A stretch of DNA of 64,000 nt. It comes from a virus. Each line of letters starts with the position of its first letter. Position 1 is the first letter of the stretch. A program made the translations under genes and the position numbers. The notes under the pieces were generated by a model that saw nothing but the letters and a program-made list of their open reading frames with translations, had not been told where the DNA came from and searched no databases. This document shows, in pieces, positions 47,192 to 60,200 of the stretch. The DNA lies in IMG/VR virus record IMGVR_UViG_3300046787_000130, positions 1 through 64,000 of that record, one strand, 5' to 3'.

Positions 47192-47380
47192 ATGGAAGAC
47201 ACATCAGGTTTTTATAAATTAGATGGAACACTGCTATACGGACCAAATTTCGTATATAATGCAAATTATACGCTACTTCGCGAAGAGCACGCTAATCATT
47301 CCTATCCTATAGATGGTTGGTACTGGTTTGATTCAGAAAATGCTGCTCGTTTGTTTTTTGAATTACCTATTGAAACGTGA
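47192..47380 (+). CDS. Conserved small protein, 62 aa
   Basis: The product starts MEDTSGFYKLDGTLLYGPNF and continues NYTLLREEHANHSYPIDGWY, WFDSENAARLFFELP. The GFYK and DGWYWFDS motifs are a frequent small-protein family next to phage tail genes. Role unknown. The following 36 bases contain a late-promoter-like octamer. Confidence 0.7.
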   Translation: MEDTSGFYKLDGTLLYGPNFVYNANYTLLREEHANHSYPIDGWYWFDSENAARLFFELPIET

Positions 47381-47383
47381 TGG

Positions 47384-47391
47384 AATAAATA
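47384..47391 (+). promoter_or_regulatory. Late-promoter-like AATAAATA
   Basis: GGAATAAATAAG lies 26 bases before the ATG of the long fibre gene at 47417, in the intergenic space. Confidence 0.45.
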
Positions 47392-47416
47392 AGTAACCCT
47401 TGTATGGATACCTAGA

Positions 47417-50400
47417 ATGACAATAAACGTTTCAACAATAATCGGAGCAAACATACCAGCAGGTGCGCAAGGTGTTCAAGGCGCTACTGGTAACCAAGGT
47501 TTGCAAGGTTCCGGTGCGCAGGGCGCAACTGGTTCTCAAGGCGCGCAAGGTTTACAAGGGTCTGGCGCTCAAGGTTCTCAGGGCGCACAAGGTCTTCAAG
47601 GTTCCGGTTCTCAAGGAACTCAAGGACTACAAGGCGTTCAAGGTCTACAAGGTCTACAAGGTTTACAAGGGTCTGGCGCCCAAGGAACTACAGGTAGCCA
47701 AGGCACTACGGGTTTTCAAGGCGTTCAGGGTTCTCAAGGACTACAAGGCAACCAAGGCGTTCAGGGTTCTCAAGGACTACAAGGCAACCAAGGCGCTCAG
47801 GGTTCTCAAGGACTACAAGGTTTACAAGGTCTTCAAGGCTTACAAGGTCGCCAAGGACCACAAGGTTCTCAAGGCTTAACTGGCAATCAAGGCTCCCAAG
47901 GTTCTCAGGGTGCAACTGGTAACCAAGGTGCTCAAGGTTCAGGAAGTCAAGGTTCTCAAGGAACTCAAGGCGCTCAAGGCTTAGGTTCTCAAGGTACTCA
48001 AGGTCCAGCAGGAACAGCATCATCTCAAGGTTCTCAAGGAACTCAAGGCACTCAGGGTACACAAGGTTCAGGTTCTCAAGGTACTCAAGGTCCAGCAGGA
48101 ACAGCATCATCTCAAGGTTCTCAAGGAACTCAAGGCACTCAGGGTACACAAGGTTCAGGTTCTCAAGGCACTACGGGTTCTACTGGTAATCAGGGTGCGC
48201 AAGGAACTCAAGGCTTAACTGGCAATCAAGGTGCTCAGGGTTCGCAAGGGTTAACTGGTAACCAAGGTACTACCGGCACTACGGGTTCTCAAGGCGCACA
48301 AGGTCTTCAAGGCAACCAAGGCGCTCAGGGTTTACAAGGAACGCAAGGCGTACAAGGACCACAGGGATTAACTGGCAACCAAGGTACTACAGGCACTACG
48401 GGTTCTCAAGGCGCTCAAGGTTCTCAAGGCAACCAAGGTGCTCAGGGTTCCCAAGGACCGCAAGGTACGCAAGGATTACAAGGCGCGCAAGGTTTACAGG
48501 GCACTCAAGGTCTTCAAGGCAACCAAGGTACTCAGGGTCTTCAAGGTCTTCAAGGTCGCTTAGGTTCTCAAGGCGCTCAAGGTTCCCAGGGACCACAAGG
48601 CGTGCAGGGTCTACAAGGCAACCAAGGCGCTCAAGGTCTTCAGGGTATTCAAGGCGCGCAAGGCGCATTAGGTGTTCAAGGTACTCAAGGCGCAGATGCA
48701 GGTTATACGGCTATTGCCGCTGCTACCGGCGACGTACATGGGGTTGTAAGCAGAAGCGCAGCAACACTATCCTTTAATGATGGTACAAGACAGTTTACAA
48801 TTGCGCCAGTATCTGGCTCTTGGACATTCTATCATAAGGGTGTGCTACACACTATCAGCACCTCTTTGTCAATAACGATTGCCAATACTTCTGGCGCAAG
48901 ATTTATTCGTATTGACCCTAACACCGATACTCTTGTTGAAGGCGGGTCTGTTCCTGACTTTAAGAATGATACTATCGTTGCATACATTTACTACAATGCT
49001 GCAACTGGTAAGGGTTTAATTCTTGGTGATGAACGTCACGGATTTGAACGTGATACAACATGGCACTCAAATCAACATCTAAACGTAGGAACAATCTGGC
49101 GTTCTGGCGGTACGATATCATACACATTAGCAGATGATACTGCTGTTAATATCGGAGTTGGAACACCACTTCTAATTGCTGACGAAGATTTGTTGCATAC
49201 AATTACCCACTCAGCATCTCCATCAGCTGACTATGAACAGATTCTAACGACATCTGCATCATTGCAAGTATTGTATCTTGATGGTAATGGTTACTATGCT
49301 AACACTGCACCAAGTACAACTCCATGGGTTGCTGGTACATCTCTAGCAAGATACAATTCAGTATCAGCAGGATTAGGTTCTCTAGTAGATGCAACTGAAG
49401 GTGAGTATATCACTTACTGGTTGATTGCAACTAATGACACTAGAAATCCTGTTAAGTTGGTAATGGGTCGCGCATCACACGCAAGTATTGATGATGCTTA
49501 CGCTGAAGAATTCCAAGAGTATGGATTGTCATTTGCTGAACAGGTATTCATGTACCAGATTGTTCTGCAAACAAGTTCAGCATTTACTAACAATACACCT
49601 AGAGTAGAGATTGCTGCTGTTCGTAAGGTGCTAAGCAAGTTAGCAACTTCAGCATCTACTGTAACTGCTTCTTCACACGGAAGTTTGACTGGTCGCGATT
49701 CCGCAGACCAGCACCCAACTTCTGCGATTACAGGACTAGACTCTACATTAACTAGCATCTATACTGCGGCAAACGGTGCTGCTAATGCTGTTATGGTATC
49801 GGCTAACAGTGGTTCTACTCTAGCAGGCAAGCAACTAAACTTTGTCAATACATCTACAATTCTTGTTTCTGTTGGAGCAGGAACTGGTAGCAACGCAAAT
49901 ATCTCCTTTACAGTAGATAACACTAATCCTGCACTACTTGGTCCGCAAGGTGTTCAGGGTGTCCAAGGAACACAAGGATTACAAGGTTTACAAGGCGCAG
50001 AAGGACCACCTCCTGCCACTACAACATATACTGCACAGTCAATATCTTTGACAGATGGCGTTTATGTTTCTGGCGCTTTGTCTGACATTCAAACATTTAA
50101 TGATGGTAACCAATACATTCTAACTGACGGTTCAACCGCCGGACCAGCATGGATTGTTACTGTTGGATTTACTGGTGTTACATCCTTCAATCAAGTTGAT
50201 TTGAATATTGCATATACTCAATCTTCCGGTCACACTATCTATATCCAATTATGGAATTACAATACTTCTACTTATGATAACATTGGTTACTATAATGGTC
50301 TTGGCGGATATCAACAATTCCAACTTGGCGTAATCTCTTATACCAATTACATTAGCGGCGGCGCTGTAACTGTAAGATTGTACCACAGCAATACCGGTAA

Positions 50401-52024
50401 TCCTGCGCACCAAACAAATATTGACTTTGTTGCTATCTTAGATACGCCAGCTGGTGGTCAGGGTCTAAGAGGACTACAAGGTACTACTGGTTCTCAAGGT
50501 GCTCAGGGCTTACAAGGAACGCAAGGTAATCAAGGTCTTCAAGGTTTAACTGGCTCTACAGGTTCTCAGGGTTCCCAAGGCGCTCAAGGCAACCAAGGAT
50601 TGCAGGGACTACAAGGACTTCAGGGACGTCAAGGTCCACAGGGACCACAGGGATTACAAGGACTAACTGGCTCTCAGGGTTCCCAAGGTGCTCAAGGACT
50701 AATCGGTACTACGGGCAATCAAGGCGCTCAAGGCACTCAGGGCTTAACTGGTAACCAAGGTGCTCAGGGTACTATTGGTACAACTGGCTCTCAAGGTTCT
50801 CAAGGTACAACTGGTTCTACTGGTAATCAGGGTGCGCAAGGAACTCAGGGCGCTCAAGGTTTACAGGGTCTTCAAGGTTTACAAGGACTAATCGGTACTA
50901 CGGGCAATCAAGGTGCTCAAGGCGCTCAGGGTAATCAAGGACTACAAGGATTACAAGGCGCTCAGGGTAATCAAGGGCTTCAGGGGTTACAGGGGTTACA
51001 GGGACGCCAAGGACCGCAAGGTTCACAAGGGCTACAAGGATTAACTGGCAATCAGGGTGCTCAAGGTTCTCAAGGTACTACTGGTAGCCAAGGTGCACAA
51101 GGCACTCAGGGATTACAGGGTCTTCAGGGTTCAGGCGCTCAGGGGTTACAAGGATTACAAGGTTTAATTGGTACTACGGGCAATCAGGGTGCTCAAGGTT
51201 CTCAAGGTTTGCAAGGCTTAACTGGTGTTGGTAGTCAAGGCGCTCAAGGTACTCAAGGACCACAAGGACTTCAAGGATTGCAGGGTTCTGGCGCGCAAGG
51301 TTCTACTGGTACTACAGGCTCTCAGGGTTCTCAAGGTGCTCAGGGTCTAACTGGTACTGGTAGCCAAGGTTCTCAAGGTCCACAAGGATTACAGGGACTT
51401 CAAGGTTTACAGGGATTACAGGGACTCCAAGGTCTAACTGGTACTGGTAGCCAAGGTTCTCAAGGTCCACAAGGATTACAGGGTTTACAAGGACTACAAG
51501 GCAACCAAGGGCTACAAGGTCTACAGGGACTACAAGGTCGCCAAGGACCACAGGGTCCACAAGGCTTACAGGGATTAACTGGTACTGGTAGCCAAGGTTC
51601 TCAAGGTCCACAAGGCTTGCAAGGTCTACAAGGTCTTACTGGTTCTGGTTCTCAGGGCGCTCAAGGTGCTACTGGTGGTGGCGGCGGTGGCGCAACATAC
51701 TTCACCTTTGGTGGTACAGGAACACCAACAACAGGCACAGACAAGACGCCATATCTTCTCGTGCCAGGAACTCTAACTGCATCATTAGGTAGTTTGGTTG
51801 CTAAGACGGCTCCTAGTGGCGGCAGTTTTACTGCATCAGTACTAAAATCTTCTGACAATGGTGCAACTTTCCCATCTACTGTAGCATATGTTGAAGTGAC
51901 AACTGGTAACAAGGTAAACACTAATACAACAACAATGTCTCTTGCATCTGGTGATTTATTAAGACTAGATATATCTGCGGTTAATGGCGCAGCAGATTGG
52001 ACATTTACGGTATCCTCATCATGA
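47417..52024 (+). CDS. Collagen-like fibre protein 3 (1535 aa)
   Basis: A short N terminus ([17 protein letters not shown]) leads into ~135 collagen triplets (about residues 15-428), nearly all Gly-X-Gln. A middle domain (about 430-845) begins [20 protein letters not shown] and has a beta-rich core with [18 protein letters not shown]-like segments. A short collagen link, a second beta domain (about 867-1013, jelly-roll-like [20 protein letters not shown]) and a second collagen block (about 1014-1420) follow. The end is a small beta domain ([20 protein letters not shown]). Such rods are long trimeric fibres. The DNA is highly repetitive. Its stop overlaps the next ATG. Confidence 0.83.
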   Translation: MTINVSTIIGANIPAGAQGVQGATGNQGLQGSGAQGATGSQGAQGLQGSGAQGSQGAQGLQGSGSQGTQGLQGVQGLQGLQGLQGSGAQGTTGSQGTTGFQGVQGSQGLQGNQGVQGSQGLQGNQGAQGSQGLQGLQGLQGLQGRQGPQGSQGLTGNQGSQGSQGATGNQGAQGSGSQGSQGTQGAQGLGSQGTQGPAGTASSQGSQGTQGTQGTQGSGSQGTQGPAGTASSQGSQGTQGTQGTQGSGSQGTTGSTGNQGAQGTQGLTGNQGAQGSQGLTGNQGTTGTTGSQGAQGLQGNQGAQGLQGTQGVQGPQGLTGNQGTTGTTGSQGAQGSQGNQGAQGSQGPQGTQGLQGAQGLQGTQGLQGNQGTQGLQGLQGRLGSQGAQGSQGPQGVQGLQGNQGAQGLQGIQGAQGALGVQGTQGADAGYTAIAAATGDVHGVVSRSAATLSFNDGTRQFTIAPVSGSWTFYHKGVLHTISTSLSITIANTSGARFIRIDPNTDTLVEGGSVPDFKNDTIVAYIYYNAATGKGLILGDERHGFERDTTWHSNQHLNVGTIWRSGGTISYTLADDTAVNIGVGTPLLIADEDLLHTITHSASPSADYEQILTTSASLQVLYLDGNGYYANTAPSTTPWVAGTSLARYNSVSAGLGSLVDATEGEYITYWLIATNDTRNPVKLVMGRASHASIDDAYAEEFQEYGLSFAEQVFMYQIVLQTSSAFTNNTPRVEIAAVRKVLSKLATSASTVTASSHGSLTGRDSADQHPTSAITGLDSTLTSIYTAANGAANAVMVSANSGSTLAGKQLNFVNTSTILVSVGAGTGSNANISFTVDNTNPALLGPQGVQGVQGTQGLQGLQGAEGPPPATTTYTAQSISLTDGVYVSGALSDIQTFNDGNQYILTDGSTAGPAWIVTVGFTGVTSFNQVDLNIAYTQSSGHTIYIQLWNYNTSTYDNIGYYNGLGGYQQFQLGVISYTNYISGGAVTVRLYHSNTGNPAHQTNIDFVAILDTPAGGQGLRGLQGTTGSQGAQGLQGTQGNQGLQGLTGSTGSQGSQGAQGNQGLQGLQGLQGRQGPQGPQGLQGLTGSQGSQGAQGLIGTTGNQGAQGTQGLTGNQGAQGTIGTTGSQGSQGTTGSTGNQGAQGTQGAQGLQGLQGLQGLIGTTGNQGAQGAQGNQGLQGLQGAQGNQGLQGLQGLQGRQGPQGSQGLQGLTGNQGAQGSQGTTGSQGAQGTQGLQGLQGSGAQGLQGLQGLIGTTGNQGAQGSQGLQGLTGVGSQGAQGTQGPQGLQGLQGSGAQGSTGTTGSQGSQGAQGLTGTGSQGSQGPQGLQGLQGLQGLQGLQGLTGTGSQGSQGPQGLQGLQGLQGNQGLQGLQGLQGRQGPQGPQGLQGLTGTGSQGSQGPQGLQGLQGLTGSGSQGAQGATGGGGGGATYFTFGGTGTPTTGTDKTPYLLVPGTLTASLGSLVAKTAPSGGSFTASVLKSSDNGATFPSTVAYVEVTTGNKVNTNTTTMSLASGDLLRLDISAVNGAADWTFTVSSS
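47462..48695 (+). repeat. Collagen-type DNA repeat block, fibre 3 first rod
   Basis: 9-base GGT/GGC-NNN-CAA units in continuous tandem, with longer near-identical subrepeats such as the [20 protein letters not shown] unit occurring twice (48015-48075 and 48105-48160). Such DNA is prone to unequal recombination, which would change rod length. Confidence 0.85.
50458..51670 (+). repeat. Collagen-type DNA repeat block, fibre 3 second rod
   Basis: A second tandem block of Gly-X-Gln codons, with repeated segments such as [20 protein letters not shown] at about 50605 and 51525. It is separated from the first block by two globular domains. Confidence 0.82.
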
Positions 52025-52200
52025 CATTACTAGCAACTAAAATATCTGAACTTGTAGATGCAGCAATAGCAAATAATGAAGTGTCTGTATGGAGAGGTAT
52101 TCTCTCAACTCAAGAGTGGAAAATTCTTGCTCAGTCTGATGGTAGAGAAGTTCATGTTAAAGCAGTGCGTCGGGATGATGGAGAAGGGGAACCTGAATAA
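52021..52200 (+). CDS. Small acidic protein, 59 aa
   Basis: ATG 52021 overlaps the fibre stop; codons upstream belong to the fibre in another frame. The product starts [20 protein letters not shown], then VSVWRGILSTQEWKILAQSD, and ends VRRDDGEGEPE. A mostly helical small protein; its role is unknown. Its stop overlaps the next ATG by 1 base (TAATG). The tight coupling argues it is real. Confidence 0.6.
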   Translation: MTLLATKISELVDAAIANNEVSVWRGILSTQEWKILAQSDGREVHVKAVRRDDGEGEPE

Positions 52201-54218
52201 TGGCTATTAGAACAAAAACTATTGAATACGCTTTTCCATTTTCTACTGCTACTAGAGGAACTGCTGCTGCAACATCATTTACTCAAATTGCAGCACTTGC
52301 TATTCCAGAAACAACTAGTAGAACTTTCCGTTCAGTAATCCTTCAATTTTTTGTTCCTGATGCTGATGATACTGCAACAAGTACTACTGCTGTTGCAATG
52401 AGCATTACTCTTGGTGGTGCTGGCGCAAGTGCCGCTACTCTTACGCAGACTTTAACTAATTCTGGCGAAAACTATTCTATGATGTTTTGGAGAGACGTAA
52501 CTGCGTATTTCCAAACTAACTATACAGGCACATCTATGACTTGTGATGCGTCTGTTACTATTACTGGTCCGCAGACTATTAATCATTGCGCAAAACTTAT
52601 CATTACATATGAATATGACGATAGCGCAGCAACAACAAGAATTAAAACAGTTAAGATACCAATTGATGGTAACATTGGCGCATTAACTACCGCATTAACA
52701 ACTGTTGGGCAGGCTAGCCAGATTCCAGCATTAGATACATTCTTACCAGAATCAACTAAAACATATAGAGACATATTTTTTGAAGTTTGGGGGCATACTG
52801 GTACGACGGCAGCGCAGTCTGGTACATTAACAATGCGTTATAATGGCGCAACGTCATTAACATCCGGACAGTACTCTGACGTTACAGGTAACACTAACAC
52901 GCCCAGCCTTAATACTGATAGAACTATTATCCGCATAGATAAATTGCTAGGTACTCTAGGCACAGCAGGCGCAAATACCGTTGAAGCAAGCGTCACTAGC
53001 GTAACAGCATGTCCATTTAACTGTATTGGTGGTGTTTTAGTTGTCACATATGAATATGACCATTCTGCTTCTACTACTATTCTAAACTCTTTACAGATTC
53101 CAATTATTGACGAAGCCGGATGGATAGGCGGACCGACTTCTGCTGACAAGACTAGATTTAAAGCATCATACTTTGTGCAAGAACCTGGTACTATCTCTTT
53201 AGTGCAATCTGGTGTATTGTTTTCATGCACTGATGCTGGCGCAATAACCTATGTTTTTAATGCTGGAGCGCAGGCAGATAGAACATTTGTACACCCAACA
53301 ACCTTAAGGTCTGGTTGCGTTTTTAGCACTAGAAGAGTAGACTCTGGAGCAACTGGTGGTGCTGGTATAACGCTAGCCAGAGGGTTAAATGACTTTACTT
53401 TTGACTACTATGCAACTTCTGCAACCGCAGGTAACATTGGTTCTAATGCTAGCGGATTGTTATATCTAAATTACACTAGCGGCAAGCATGCTAATGGTGA
53501 TGGTGTGCATGCGCATACTACAAGTTGGATTAATAGACCATATCTAACTGGCGGTTTGGTGCAACGATTGCAATATACCCCTAATACAGTACCGATTATT
53601 AACGAAACAAATTATTGGATTGTATCTACAGGTTTTGAACTTATCATGATGACATCTGGCACTGCTGCAGACGCATTTGGTCTATCATTTCAAGCCGAGT
53701 TATTAGCAGGTGAATCTCAAGGAGCAGGTTGGCAAGACTTTTACAGTTCTATATACGCTTCTGACTCTGAAATGGGCACTTCTGTAATTTGGGCTAGAGC
53801 AAGACCAAACTATAAACGTTATCCAAATGATACTGATACCGATAGAATTAACATAGAAACTTCAAGAGACTTTAGGTTTGACATTCCTATTAACACCGCA
53901 GCGATATTCCAAGCACGTCAACTAGCAACTTGGCATAGTATTACATACACAATTGCAGGTACTATCTCAGGGTCTAATGGTGGCACAGTATCCATTTCAG
54001 CATTTAGAACTGACACTGGAGAAAAGATTGATACCACATCAAGAACTGGCGATGGCGCATACTCAATAACTTGGTATGATAACACCATTCCTATTATTGT
54101 AACAGCATATGAAAGCGCAACTTATAAAGGCATATCAGCAAATCAAGTTGCAGAAAACACTTTTGATATTGATTTGGCTAGTGGTGGTGGTGGACCAACG
54201 TATTATTCTTACATCTAG
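52200..54218 (+). CDS. Large beta-rich virion protein, 672 aa
   Basis: IRTKTIEYAFPFSTATRGTA at the start. Two similar beta domains follow, recognised by repeated phrases: CAKLIITYEYDDSAATTRIK with TVKIPIDGNIGAL (about 137-170), and GGVLVVTYEYDHSASTTILN with SLQIPIIDEAGWI (about 277-310), which indicates an internal duplication. The last ~90 residues (YTIAGTISGSNGGTVSISAF, then RTDTGEKIDTTSRTGDGAYS) look like a carboxypeptidase-regulatory-type beta sandwich. A virion attachment or fibre-associated protein is likely; specific role unknown. Confidence 0.72.
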   Translation: MAIRTKTIEYAFPFSTATRGTAAATSFTQIAALAIPETTSRTFRSVILQFFVPDADDTATSTTAVAMSITLGGAGASAATLTQTLTNSGENYSMMFWRDVTAYFQTNYTGTSMTCDASVTITGPQTINHCAKLIITYEYDDSAATTRIKTVKIPIDGNIGALTTALTTVGQASQIPALDTFLPESTKTYRDIFFEVWGHTGTTAAQSGTLTMRYNGATSLTSGQYSDVTGNTNTPSLNTDRTIIRIDKLLGTLGTAGANTVEASVTSVTACPFNCIGGVLVVTYEYDHSASTTILNSLQIPIIDEAGWIGGPTSADKTRFKASYFVQEPGTISLVQSGVLFSCTDAGAITYVFNAGAQADRTFVHPTTLRSGCVFSTRRVDSGATGGAGITLARGLNDFTFDYYATSATAGNIGSNASGLLYLNYTSGKHANGDGVHAHTTSWINRPYLTGGLVQRLQYTPNTVPIINETNYWIVSTGFELIMMTSGTAADAFGLSFQAELLAGESQGAGWQDFYSSIYASDSEMGTSVIWARARPNYKRYPNDTDTDRINIETSRDFRFDIPINTAAIFQARQLATWHSITYTIAGTISGSNGGTVSISAFRTDTGEKIDTTSRTGDGAYSITWYDNTIPIIVTAYESATYKGISANQVAENTFDIDLASGGGGPTYYSYI

Positions 54219-54222
54219 CGCA

Positions 54223-54230
54223 GATAAATA
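54223..54230 (+). promoter_or_regulatory. Late-promoter-like GATAAATA
   Basis: GATAAATAG lies 30 bases before the ATG at 54261, directly after the preceding gene, matching NATAAATA. Confidence 0.45.
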
Positions 54231-54260
54231 GTTGCTGAATTCCTTATTTAAGAGCGCATA

Positions 54261-57200
54261 ATGGCAGATTTTCCAGCTGGTCCATATAACGGTCAAACCT
54301 TTACTGCTGATGACAGTACCATTTGGACATGGAACGGATACGCATGGAAGGCAACTGGCTGGTCCGGAACTGGCGGCAGTTCTCAAGGCGTACAAGGTAC
54401 ACAAGGTGCTCAAGGTTCCGGAAGTCAAGGCGTACAAGGTTCTCAGGGACTTCAAGGTTCTGGTGCCCAAGGTTCTACTGGTAATCAAGGCGTACAAGGT
54501 TCTCAGGGACTTCAAGGTTTACAAGGCGCTCAAGGGTTAGGTTCCCAAGGCGCTCAAGGTCCAGCAGGCGCTGCATCATCTCAAGGTGCTCAGGGCGCAC
54601 AAGGGTTAGGTTCCCAAGGCGCTCAGGGTCTTCAAGGTATTCAGGGTTTGCAAGGTCTTCAAGGGTTTGGTGCTCAGGGTACGCAAGGTGTTCAGGGTCT
54701 AACTGGACCTATTGCAGGTAGCAACAAACAACTTATCTTTAATGACGGTGGCACTGCTCAAGGCGTAACTACCCTAACATATGAAAAGTCAAACACTACA
54801 CTGTTCTATACTGGCAATGTAGTATATAATGGTACTACACCAAACATTGCATTTAGAAACGGTTCTAGCACCGAAATCTTAATGAGAATGTATCCGCAGT
54901 CTAACGGAACATTGTCTTTTGAAGGTAATGCTGGTCAATTATTCTCTATTACAAACGATTTAACTGGCTCTATATTTTCAGTTAATGACGTATCTGGTAT
55001 TCCTTCTATTGAAGTGTTTGCTAATGGCGTCATAGAACTTGCGCGTTATAATGGTAACGTCAGACTAGGCAATCTTGCTGTAACATATGAATCGTCAAAC
55101 AACACTACCATCTATTCAAGTAATGTTGTATACACTAGCAATATTGTAGACTTACCAACTGTTACTGTAACTGGTAATTATACTGTAACAGAAAACACTG
55201 CTGGTAAACTTATTATTGTTAACAACGGTTCATCAGATGTAACAATCACCTTCAATTCTGCTGCTACTGCCGGATTTGCTACTAGCGTATTCCGTAAGGG
55301 TACAGGTAACGTAACGATTGCAACTGGTGCTGGTGTTACCAAAATTAACTCAGCCAGTTTCATCTCTAGTAACATTGCAGCAACTAATGCTACTGCAACA
55401 ATTGTATACTCTGCTACAAATGAAATATTATTACTAGGTGACATTCAGACTAATGGTATTGGCGGACCTCAAGGCGTTCAAGGCGTACAGGGTCTACAAG
55501 GTGTTCAGGGTTTTGGTGGCACTTCAGGCGGTACTGGCTCACAAGGTTCTCAGGGCACGCAGGGTTCACAAGGAACTCAAGGCTTACAAGGCAACCAAGG
55601 TGCTCAAGGTAATCAGGGACTACAAGGTTTACAAGGTCTACAGGGTCGCCAAGGACCACAAGGACCACAAGGGTTGCAAGGACTTCAAGGAACACAAGGC
55701 TTAACTGGACCAATAGCAGGGTCTACAACCCAATTTATTTACAATGATGGCGGTGTTGCTCAAGGCACTAATACAGTAAATTACTACCGCGCTAATACCA
55801 CGATGGTATCAACTGGTAATGTTGTATTTACTGGTAACATTGTTGACTTGCCCACTGTTACTGTAACTGGTAATTATACTGTAACAGAAAACACTGCTGG
55901 TAAGTTGATTATCGTTAACAATGGCGTATCAGATGTAACCATTACATTTAACTCTGCTGCTACTGCCGGATTTGCTACCAGCGTATTCCGTAAGGGTACT
56001 GGTAATGTAACCATCGCAGCAGGCGCTGGTGTCACTAAGATTAATTCGGCTTCCTTTATTTCAAGTAATATTGCGGCAACTAATGCTACAGCAACTGTAG
56101 TTTACTCAGCAACTAACGAAATACTATTGCTTGGTGACATTCAAACTAATGGTATTGGTGGACCTCAAGGAACACAAGGTGTTCAGGGTTTACAAGGCGT
56201 TCAGGGTTTTGGTGGCACTTCAGGTGGAACTGGTTCACAAGGTTCTCAGGGTACTCAAGGCTTACAAGGAACTCAAGGTCTACAAGGATTGCAGGGACTA
56301 CAGGGACTTCAAGGTCGTCAAGGCGTTCAGGGTCCACAAGGACCACAAGGGTTACAGGGATTACAGGGTCTACAAGGAAACCAAGGAGCGACTGGTCCGT
56401 CTACTGCAATCAATGCTACACTAACAACTGGCGGTACAAACTATCGTCTAGTTGGCGTTTCAGCAACTGGCTCAAACCAAACACCATTTGCAAACAATTC
56501 AGTATACATTAACGGTGAAGTTCTTACTGCAACAAATCTAACCGCAACACGTATCACTAATGTATATCAAGCCGCAGGTGACGTAAGAACTAATCTTGGC
56601 GCACCATCAGTAGAAGAAAGTGCAATCTTTGACGGAATGTTTAGCAATAAGTTTAGATTCATTGCTCCAACAACGCAAGAAGAATCTAGCGACGGGACAA
56701 CTTGGGTATCTTCTTCTAGAGCAACTGCAACTCAGTTAGCCGATATGATGATTGGTGGCGGGCAAACAACATCATTTAATATTATTCCAGGTGGAACAAT
56801 TGGTGTTGCAGATTATTACAGACTAACTTGGGATGTAACGGCAACAACGTCGTATGTTTTCTTAAACCATTTCTATGCGTATATGTCTACGCAAGGAAAC
56901 ACGCTTACCTTTACCATCGAAGCATTTAACAATACAACTGCGACGTGGTCAACTCTTGCTACCGGTACTGGTTCTTCTTGGCCAGGGCATCACAGCATTA
57001 AGCACACTACTGTTGCTTACAATTCTGGCACGGGTTCTGCATCATATTGCGATAAGGTGAGAGTAACATTCTCCACTACAAGAGCGACAGTTAATTCTAT
57101 AATTCTTGGTGGCATAGAGTGGTTTGGTGGATATCCTGCTGGCAGAAGAACTGTAGAGTCTTACGACAGATACAAGAATATCACTCTTGCTAACGGCATG

Positions 57201-60200
57201 TTCGTAACAGGGTCTACTGCCAACGTCGGTATCAATACAGGAAGTCCAACAGAAAAATTACATGTTGTTGGCAACATTAATGTAACCGGACGAGTTCAAT
57301 CTCCAACTTCAACATACTACTTTGATGCCACTAATGGTAATGCTAATTTTACGAACGCATACTTTGCAAACTGGTATGGTGCAGATTCTGTATTAAGAAT
57401 AGTAGCAGCATCAGGAAGAACTTATTTTCCTGATACAGCAGGTAATGTCGGTATTGGTACTACAACGCCAACTTACACTCTTGACATTGGCGGTTCACTC
57501 AGAGCAAGCGGCAATGTTAATTTTACAAGCAATATTGTTGACCTTCCTTCGGTAACAGTTACAGGCAACTATACTGTAACTGAAAATACCGCCGGTAAGA
57601 TTATCATTGTTAACAACGGTGCATCAGACGCTACAATTACCTTTAATCCTGCAATAACAGCCGGGTTTGCGACATCGGTATTCCGTAAGGGTACTGGCAA
57701 TGTTATAATTGCTGCTGGTGCTGGTGTTACTAAAATTAACAGCGCATCTTTCATTAGCGGCAACATTGCAATTGCTAATGCTACAGCAACTGTTGTATAT
57801 TCAGCAACCAATGAAATTATTCTCCTTGGTGATATTCAAACTAATGGTATTACTGGACCTCAAGGAACGCAAGGTGTTCAGGGCGTACAGGGTCTACAAG
57901 GTGTTCAGGGTTTCGGTGGCACTTCAGGCGGTACTGGCTCACAAGGTTCTCAGGGCGTTCAGGGTACGCAAGGTCTACAAGGCAATCAAGGATTACAGGG
58001 TTTGCAGGGACGTCAAGGCGTTCAAGGACCACAAGGCTTACAGGGTCTTCAAGGTAATCAAGGTCCACAGGGACCACAGGGCTTACAGGGACTTCAAGGC
58101 GTCCAAGGACCGCAAGGATTACAAGGTCTTCAAGGCTTACAGGGCTTGCAAGGTCTGCAGGGACTTCAAGGTCGTCAAGGTGTTCAGGGTCCACAAGGAC
58201 TTCAAGGTTTGCAAGGCGTCCAAGGCTTAACTGGACCAATAGCAGGGTCTACTACCCAATTCATCTATAACGATGGCGGTGTTGCTCAAGGCACTAATAC
58301 AGTAAACTATTATCGTGCTAACACTACGATGGTATCAACTGGTAATGTTGTATTTACTAGTAACATTGTTGACTTGCCTACTTTAACCATTACATCTAGT
58401 TCATCATTTAGTGATAACGTTGCCGGTAAACTTATCATTGTCAACAATGGTGTATCTGATGTGACGTTAACATTTGCAACTGCCTTGGAAGACGGTTTTG
58501 CTACATCAGTGTTTCGCAAAGGAACCGGTAATGTAACCATTGCTGCCGGCGCTGGTGTTACAAAGATTAATTCTGCATCATTCATTAGCGGTAACATTGC
58601 GGCAACAAATGCAACGGCAACAATTGTATACTCTGCTACAAATGAAATATTGCTACTTGGTGACATTCAGACTAATGGTATTGGTGGACCTCAAGGTACT
58701 CAGGGCACTCAAGGCGTCCAAGGTTTTGGTGGCAGTTCAGGCGGCACTGGCACGCAAGGCTCTCAAGGAACTCAAGGTCTGCAAGGATTGCAAGGCGCTC
58801 AAGGTCTACAAGGCTTGCAAGGTCTACAAGGCTTGCAAGGTCTACAAGGTTTGCAAGGACGCCAAGGCGTTCAAGGACCACAAGGATTGCAAGGTATTTT
58901 GGGTCCACAGGGACTCCAAGGATTGCAAGGTCTACAAGGAACGCAAGGATTAGGTTCTCAGGGTCCACAAGGTGCAACTGGTCCTTCAACCCTATTAAAC
59001 GCTACTGCAACAACTGGTGGTACAAATTATTACGTTGTTGGCGTAGCCGCAACAGGTAGCAATCAAACTCCAACTGCCAATACATTATTATCATTTAATG
59101 GTGCAAACGTTGGTATTGGCACAACGTCGGCTGCAGCAAGACTTGATGTTAAGTCTGATGTTCTAGCAGGAACTCACGTTGCCCGAAACATGACAATTTG
59201 GCGCGACATTTATAATGGTGGCGGTAATGGTCAAGACCTTGTATTAAACTCTTTGACTAGTGGCGGCGCTTTTGCTGGATGGAATTTCTCTGCTGACTGG
59301 GATGGTAGACTATCGTTTGGTGCATGGTCTGGTACTACGTTTAATACAACACCAAATGAATTTCTCGTCATTCGTCCTAATGGTAATATTGGTATTGGTA
59401 CAATTTCGCCAACATATAAACTAGATGTACAAAATACTGCCACCCAATTAGCGCAGTTTATGTATGCTGATGGTACATACAATCCTAGAGTACAAATTAC
59501 AGGTTCTGCTGATGGTATCACGTTTAACGAAACGTATACAACACTTGCATCTAACCTTATGTTCTCTATTGCCGGTAGCGAAAAGGTTCGCCTCACTAGT
59601 GGTGGCAATTTAGGTATCGGCACTACTTCTCCTGCTGGCGCATTAGAAGTAATGAATGGCGGTAATCTCTACGTTCGTAGCAGTAAAGCGGCTAGTGCAA
59701 TTTCAGGAGGAAGATTACTTTTTGGAGCATATACCGGAAATCCATTTACAGGCGTATATGGATATGGAGATAGCGCAGATAATCAGGTACTGATAGGTGG
59801 TGGTACATCTGTAGGCGAACCTGCATCTGTTATTAGATTTTTTACTGGAACTATTGGAACTACGAGTACTGGCACAGAACGCGCAAGATTTGATATTAAT
59901 GGTAACTTGGTTATCGGCACATCATCTACGTTATCTAAACTACAAACTACAGGTGCAGCTGCGACAACTTCACCAACTAGCGGAAGTGCCGGAGGTTCTG
60001 GATTATACGTTACAAATGTTGACCCTGCTTATGGCATGATGTTTGGTGTTGCCGGTTCAGGCAAAGGCTGGATACAGCAGCAACGTTCAGATGGAACAGG
60101 TACTCAGTACGATTTGTCAATAAATCCAATTGGCGGTAATGTTGCTATAGGAACAACTTCATATTATGATGCAACGCTTACGCTACTAAAGACTTCTGGT

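Noticed and set aside
47706-48668. Long minus-strand ORFs rich in Leu and Glu opposite collagen blocks
   Set aside because: They are the antisense reading of Gly-X-Gln codons, lack ribosome sites and have biased composition.
47462-51670. Tandem DNA repeats that could look like a CRISPR or satellite array
   Set aside because: The period is 9 bases and every unit codes for Gly-X-Gln in one long open frame; no spacers are present.
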